DNA of 11,650 bases from Spirogloea muscicola. Its lineage: Eukaryota; Streptophyta; Zygnematophyceae; Spirogloeales; Spirogloeaceae. The stretch is taken from assembly GCA_009602725.1 (NCBI GenBank), contig WELB01000256.1, forward strand, positions 125,448 through 137,097. The letters run 5' to 3'. Numbering within the stretch: position 1 is the stretch's first letter; the number at the start of each line of letters is the position of its first letter. Made by a program: the position numbers and the translations under genes. Below the pieces are notes generated by a model that searched no databases, was not told the DNA's origin, and worked only from the letters and a program-made list of their open reading frames with translations. This document shows, piece after piece, positions 9,301 to 11,650 of this stretch.

Positions 9301-9344
9301 CAGGAGGGCTGTTCAGCCAGCTAACCCTGCTACGAAAGAGATAA
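3383..9344 (+). CDS. SEC6: Exocyst complex component SEC6 (EXOC3), complete, 24 coding exons
   Basis: Role (family knowledge): subunit of the octameric exocyst that tethers secretory vesicles to the plasma membrane. Exons: 3383-3517, 3680-3807, 4026-4116, 4368-4457, 4599-4678, 4795-4887, 5109-5135, 5374-5572, 5735-5779, 5894-5949, 6049-6157, 6313-6453, 6713-6745, 6970-7116, 7244-7327, 7473-7559, 7780-7824, 7927-8005, 8139-8208, 8419-8506, 8621-8710, 8836-8952, 9065-9127, 9243-9344. They sum to 2199 nt, 732 residues plus TAA, with every phase consistent; plant SEC6 is about 750. Landmarks: VEAKEAA near residue 10; LIDNHEQIKLLSNARNN (~95-111) and DVEGMMSISV (119-128) in the N-terminal coiled region; RRFALAAAASHQEE (~157-170); a Gly/Ser/Ala linker (~233-251); YDYVAPCFPPR ending at 315; KWYMNIL-like QWYMNILEHDK (399-409); LFRILGEQ (~428-435); VNNNIRCHDLAAELSN (487-502); DDPGVKDLL (~541-549); ADLRELASSDSVEA (~649-662). 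Start: the first ATG of MAMAMSEL matches where family members begin, although the frame is open upstream to 3149. No membrane segment. Introns make up about 63% of the gene (mean near 164 bases), all GT-AG. Confidence 0.97.
3518..3679 (+). other. SEC6 intron 1, frame-preserving and stop-free
   Basis: 162 bases, GT-AG (GTCTCC donor, GTGCAG acceptor), beginning and ending in phase 0. Read through, it gives 54 codons without a stop, so a retained form would insert 54 residues between QRHQ and ANDAQ. Family members read directly across this junction, which supports it being spliced in the main form. Confidence 0.85.
4117..4367 (+). other. SEC6 intron 3, flanked by a 9-bp direct repeat
   Basis: 251 bases between exons ending LATTLK and starting DVEGMM. 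The sequence CTCTCAAGG spans the donor (4109-4117) and recurs at the acceptor (4360-4368). The acceptor is AAG, the only one among 32 in the window; 30 are CAG and one TAG. The two intron ends share only a weak inverted CCATGC-containing match. Confidence 0.85.
5109..5135 (+). other. 27-nt SEC6 microexon
   Basis: Exon 7 holds 27 bases: the end of a split Ser codon, PQTLVRAL, and two bases of a split Arg codon. It lies between introns of 221 and 238 bases. SPQTLVRALR is a conserved family segment, so the exon is real despite its size. Skipping it removes nine codons in frame. Confidence 0.92.
6713..6745 (+). other. 33-nt SEC6 microexon
   Basis: Exon 13 encodes exactly QWYMNILEHDK in phase 0 at both ends, between introns of 259 and 224 bases. 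The WYMNIL segment is strongly conserved in SEC6. The preceding exon ends AAA before GTGGGC, a weak donor. Confidence 0.92.
6876..6911. repeat. 13-bp direct repeat inside SEC6 intron 13
   Basis: TGATTGAAAGAAC at 6876-6888 and 6899-6911, exact, with a 23-bp period. It lies wholly within the intron 6746-6969. No function is evident. Confidence 0.8.
8507..8620 (+). other. SEC6 intron 20, frame-preserving and stop-free
   Basis: 114 bases, GTAAGA donor and TCTGCAG acceptor, phase 0 at both ends, no stop in the 38 codons. Family members pass directly from the DRLLLQ-like segment to KSYI, so splicing is the expected main form. A second acceptor-like TTTGCAG ends at 8570, but its use would shift the frame. 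Confidence 0.85.
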
Positions 9345-9458
9345 TTGGTGCTCGTCTCCTTGAAGCAGCACTTTAGGCCTTTCCCTGGCCCAGTCCTGTG
9401 GGCAGGGCATGTACGTGAAGTACCACGCACCCAACCTACAAAAGTCATCACCTGTGCA

Positions 9459-9463
9459 TGTAA
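9459..9463 (+). promoter_or_regulatory. Candidate polyadenylation signal TGTAA for SEC6
   Basis: TGTAA is the usual green-algal poly(A) element. This copy is 115 bases past the SEC6 stop, a plausible distance. A 5-base motif can occur by chance, so support is weak. Confidence 0.35.
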
Positions 9464-9470
9464 GCCAGCT

Positions 9471-9488
9471 GAGCAGACTGAGCAGACT
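9471..9488. repeat. 9-bp tandem repeat, two copies
   Basis: GAGCAGACT at 9471-9479 and 9480-9488, just after the TGTAA motif in the SEC6 3' flank. Probably a small slippage event. Confidence 0.75.
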
Positions 9489-9855
9489 GAAGCGGAGCTG
9501 GCTCGATTGAATGAGTGCCTGCATGAAAAAGCCGGGAAAATTGGAATGACCTGAGTGCACCATCATTGTGCAGATCATCAGCTTTGCAATCTGTGGACAT
9601 TCTTGCGAGCTTCGAAAAGTACTGCAGCAACGAGGATCTGTGAGAAGCGATGCAAGGCAGCTGTCAGCTACAAGCATTGTGAAGCAATTCCTCCATTGTG
9701 CAGGATGGAGTGAAGTAGGAACATGGGATAACCACAGCATCACGGATACCAAACGCTTTTCACCTCAGGAGCTTCTTCAGTTGGTGCGCTCTGCAGCTTC
9801 TCCAAGCTCGTCACAACTTGGCTCAAACATCTCAACAAGCTCGTCATCGCATGTC

Positions 9856-11584
9856 TCAGCCTCGCTGTTGCTGCTGCCTGTGCCACTTCAGAACGTCTGC
9901 ATAGGGAAGATCGCCTCCAAAAATATCCAGCGCGCTCCCAACTGTGACGTCCACAGTGCCTTGTCCAAGCACATTCACTCTCTCCAAGTCATCCAAGGTC
10001 CTTGCACCTCCAGCGTATGTCACAGGGATCTGAGAGCCGGAACACCAAAGTATCATGTCGGCCATGTCAGCATGTTGTTGCCTACCTCTAGGTGTGAGTA
10101 CTCATGTCTCTCCACAAACCGCCTCCTTAGCTGACAACAACTGTAGCAATAAGTGTCACCAGATCTCAAGTCAGTTGTAGGCATTAAGCTGCTCACCTGA
10201 GATGCAAAGCTGAGCAGAGATACCAGCTCATCGTCAATACCTAACCTGCAAGAAAGGCCAGGTCCGTATTTTCAATGCTTACTTAAGTTGATCCAATACC
10301 GATATACTCTGGTGCTTGACTCCTTGGTACTGCGCACCTGCAGTAGAAGAGGACCAGCAAGCAGGGCAGTTGTTGCGTCGCACCTCATGCCTTCTACATC
10401 AACTCCGTGTACCAAGAACTCGTCAGTGAAGCCTGCAAGCTGTTCCAATGTCTCTGGGCTCACTGCTACATCTGTGTAACGTTGCCACCGGTCGGTCACC
10501 ACATAATATCGTCCATCCTGAATGACATGGAACATGTTGTGTTCAACAGTGTCATTGTCATCAGATATTTCAAAATCATACAGGCTCAGTCTGCAATTGC
10601 AACAGGTATTGTCCAAACGCAGATGAGGTGTATTCATGTCCCAGGCCTTTTACAGCAGAAAAGTAGCAGTAGCAATGCTCTCGGCCCTGTATATAGACAT
10701 ACCTTCTTGCGACAGCTGAGGTCAAGGACCAAGTGTTCCTTGCCCACTGCTGCAACTAAGGCTTGAAGTCTACCCATATCAACTGCCCCCCCTTTGAAGA
10801 CGTACTGCACAGGCAAGGGAACAGCTCGTCAAGCTGTTGACCAAGATAGGCAGCCAATGTGGTGGACTCTGTCCACTGGAGGCTGGTTGGACTGAAGACA
10901 TTGTAGGGGCATGCTTGTTAAGACGCCCAGGCTCCTAGATACCTCTAGCTTGCCATCGTGCAAGGCCTCACCTGATGACCAAGGTCAGGACAACACGATT
11001 GCAGGCCAAGTAAGGCACAGTCGCTTTGCGAGCCCGACTCAAAGTGAACGCATTATTGAGGTCGCAATCATTAGCGACAAGTTGCCTACCGAGGTGACAA
11101 TGACATGGCTGGCCCCAGCATCAAGGTACTCCTTGGCATTGTCTGCGTTGATCCCGCCACCAACCTGCAATCCACCTGCCAGCCAGCAGAAGTAGTGCTG
11201 AGTTCTGCTGGCCACGAGGGCTCGGAGGCGCAAAGCTGACCTATGGGCCACGCCAGGAGCCTGAGAGATGGGGCTGCACTGCGCTAGGAGACATCCAGGA
11301 CATTGAGGTCAGACAGGTGAGGGCGCCGTGTGGAGCGCCGCAAGCGCGAAGCAGGCCGGTAGAGCACCTGGATACGCGGCCAGCGCCTCCCGCGCCGCTG
11401 CCTGGCTGGCTGGGTCGGCGCCCAGCATGATGACGTGGCCACCCGACAGTCCATCTCGACGGTACAGCTCCGCATACTCGCCGGCGGACTTGTCCGACTC
11501 GAAGTTGGTGACGAGGCTGGCGCTGCCGGGGGCCGGATGCGCGACATCGCGCAGAGTGGACCCGACAATCTGCTTCACCTTGCC
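9856..11584 (-). CDS. HISN3: ProFAR isomerase (eukaryotic-type HisA), histidine biosynthesis; 5' end outside window
   Basis: Role (family knowledge): 5'-ProFAR to PRFAR isomerisation, fourth enzymatic step of histidine synthesis, in plastids in plants. Exons on the minus strand: 11368-11584, 11090-11175, 10703-10804, 10384-10517, 10197-10245, 9856-10029; TGA at 9856-9858. They sum to 762 nt (253 residues plus stop) and all phases agree. Seen in order: [91 protein letters not shown] (holding one of the two catalytic Asp), [48 protein letters not shown] and a WHRQQQQRG tail. This is the beta/alpha barrel, in the form typical of plants and fungi. Missing: the first strand with the other catalytic Asp and any transit peptide. 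The first exon opens at CCGCAG/GGCAAG, and the bases to 11650 are intron. The exon 10384-10517 donor (GTGCGA) was chosen over one at 10337 because only it keeps LGIDDEL in frame. Confidence 0.96.
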
Positions 11585-11630
11585 CTGCGGGGCAGAAGGG
11601 CGCGGGTTGGGGTGAGGCCAAGGAGCCTCC

Positions 11631-11640
11631 GGGGGGGGGG
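11631..11640. repeat. G10 homopolymer in the first visible HISN3 intron
   Basis: Ten G on the plus strand (ten C on the coding strand) inside a wider G-rich stretch from about 11621 to the end of the window. On the HISN3 strand it serves as a C-rich tract upstream of the acceptor. Such runs are prone to sequencing-length error. Confidence 0.85.
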
Positions 11641-11650
11641 AGGCGGAGGG

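Larger units (their letters stand above)
9345..9855. other. Convergent 3' flank between SEC6 and HISN3
   Basis: 511 bases between two stop codons on opposite strands, so 3' untranslated sequence of both genes. It holds a TGTAA at 9459-9463 (plus strand) and a 9-bp tandem repeat at 9471-9488. I found no TTACA for HISN3. Two ATTGTGCAG stretches (around 9565 and 9696) resemble 3' splice sites. No RNA gene is visible. Confidence 0.5.

Noticed and set aside
10095-10104. 10-bp palindrome TGAGTACTCA
   Set aside because: Isolated in a HISN3 intron with no partner sites; expected by chance in a window this size.
9568-10134. 188-codon open frame on the plus strand
   Set aside because: It runs antisense through the last HISN3 exon, whose protein is clearly conserved, and its own translation is Ser-rich with no recognisable domain.
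10338-10383. Longer version of the HISN3 exon ending at 10338
   Set aside because: The donor there is good, but the next exon would then meet an immediate stop; the donor at 10383 restores the conserved frame.
1-11650. A novel multi-gene system or mobile element
   Set aside because: All well-supported genes are ordinary conserved nuclear genes of unrelated function; no transposase, integrase, terminal repeats or clustered accessory genes were seen.

Overview
This looks like nuclear DNA of a green alga, most likely a trebouxiophyte-type chlorophyte. That placement is an inference from gene content and style; no species marker is present. One gene encodes a chloroplast glutaredoxin fused to a GIY-YIG domain, an architecture known from plants and green algae. 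Genes are split by many short spliceosomal introns: all 31 donors I could place are GT, and 30 of 32 acceptors are CAG. The three complete gene ends use TAG, TAA and TGA, which fits the standard code. The 5' ends of genes are much richer in GC than their 3' ends.

Layout from left to right. (1) 67-315 (+): the last coding exon of a gene that starts outside the window; its product is unrecognised and ends in a DDFGDF acidic-phenylalanine motif. (2) 316-832: shared 3' flank of two convergent genes, nothing recognised. (3) 833-2536 (-): GRXS16-type plastid CGFS glutaredoxin in four exons, with its start codon obscured by a run of N at 2537-2539. (4) 2604-3382: divergent promoter region with a 27-bp-period direct repeat. 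(5) 3383-9344 (+): SEC6/EXOC3, a complete exocyst subunit gene with 24 coding exons that join into an uninterrupted 732-residue protein. (6) 9345-9855: convergent 3' flank with one TGTAA motif. (7) 9856-11584 (-): HISN3 (eukaryotic-type HisA) of histidine biosynthesis, six exons, with the first exon(s) beyond the right edge.

The genes do not form a pathway: one is vesicle tethering, one plastid redox/iron-sulfur chemistry, one amino-acid synthesis. Orientation alternates (+, -, +, -), giving tail-to-tail, head-to-head and tail-to-tail pairs. I see no mobile-element gene, rRNA, tRNA, CRISPR array or operon, and no evidence of a new multi-gene system. The best leads are small: a SEC6 intron flanked by a 9-bp exon duplication that looks like a recent intron gain, two frame-preserving stop-free introns in SEC6, and a GRXS16 protein whose only cysteine outside the transit peptide is the active-site one.
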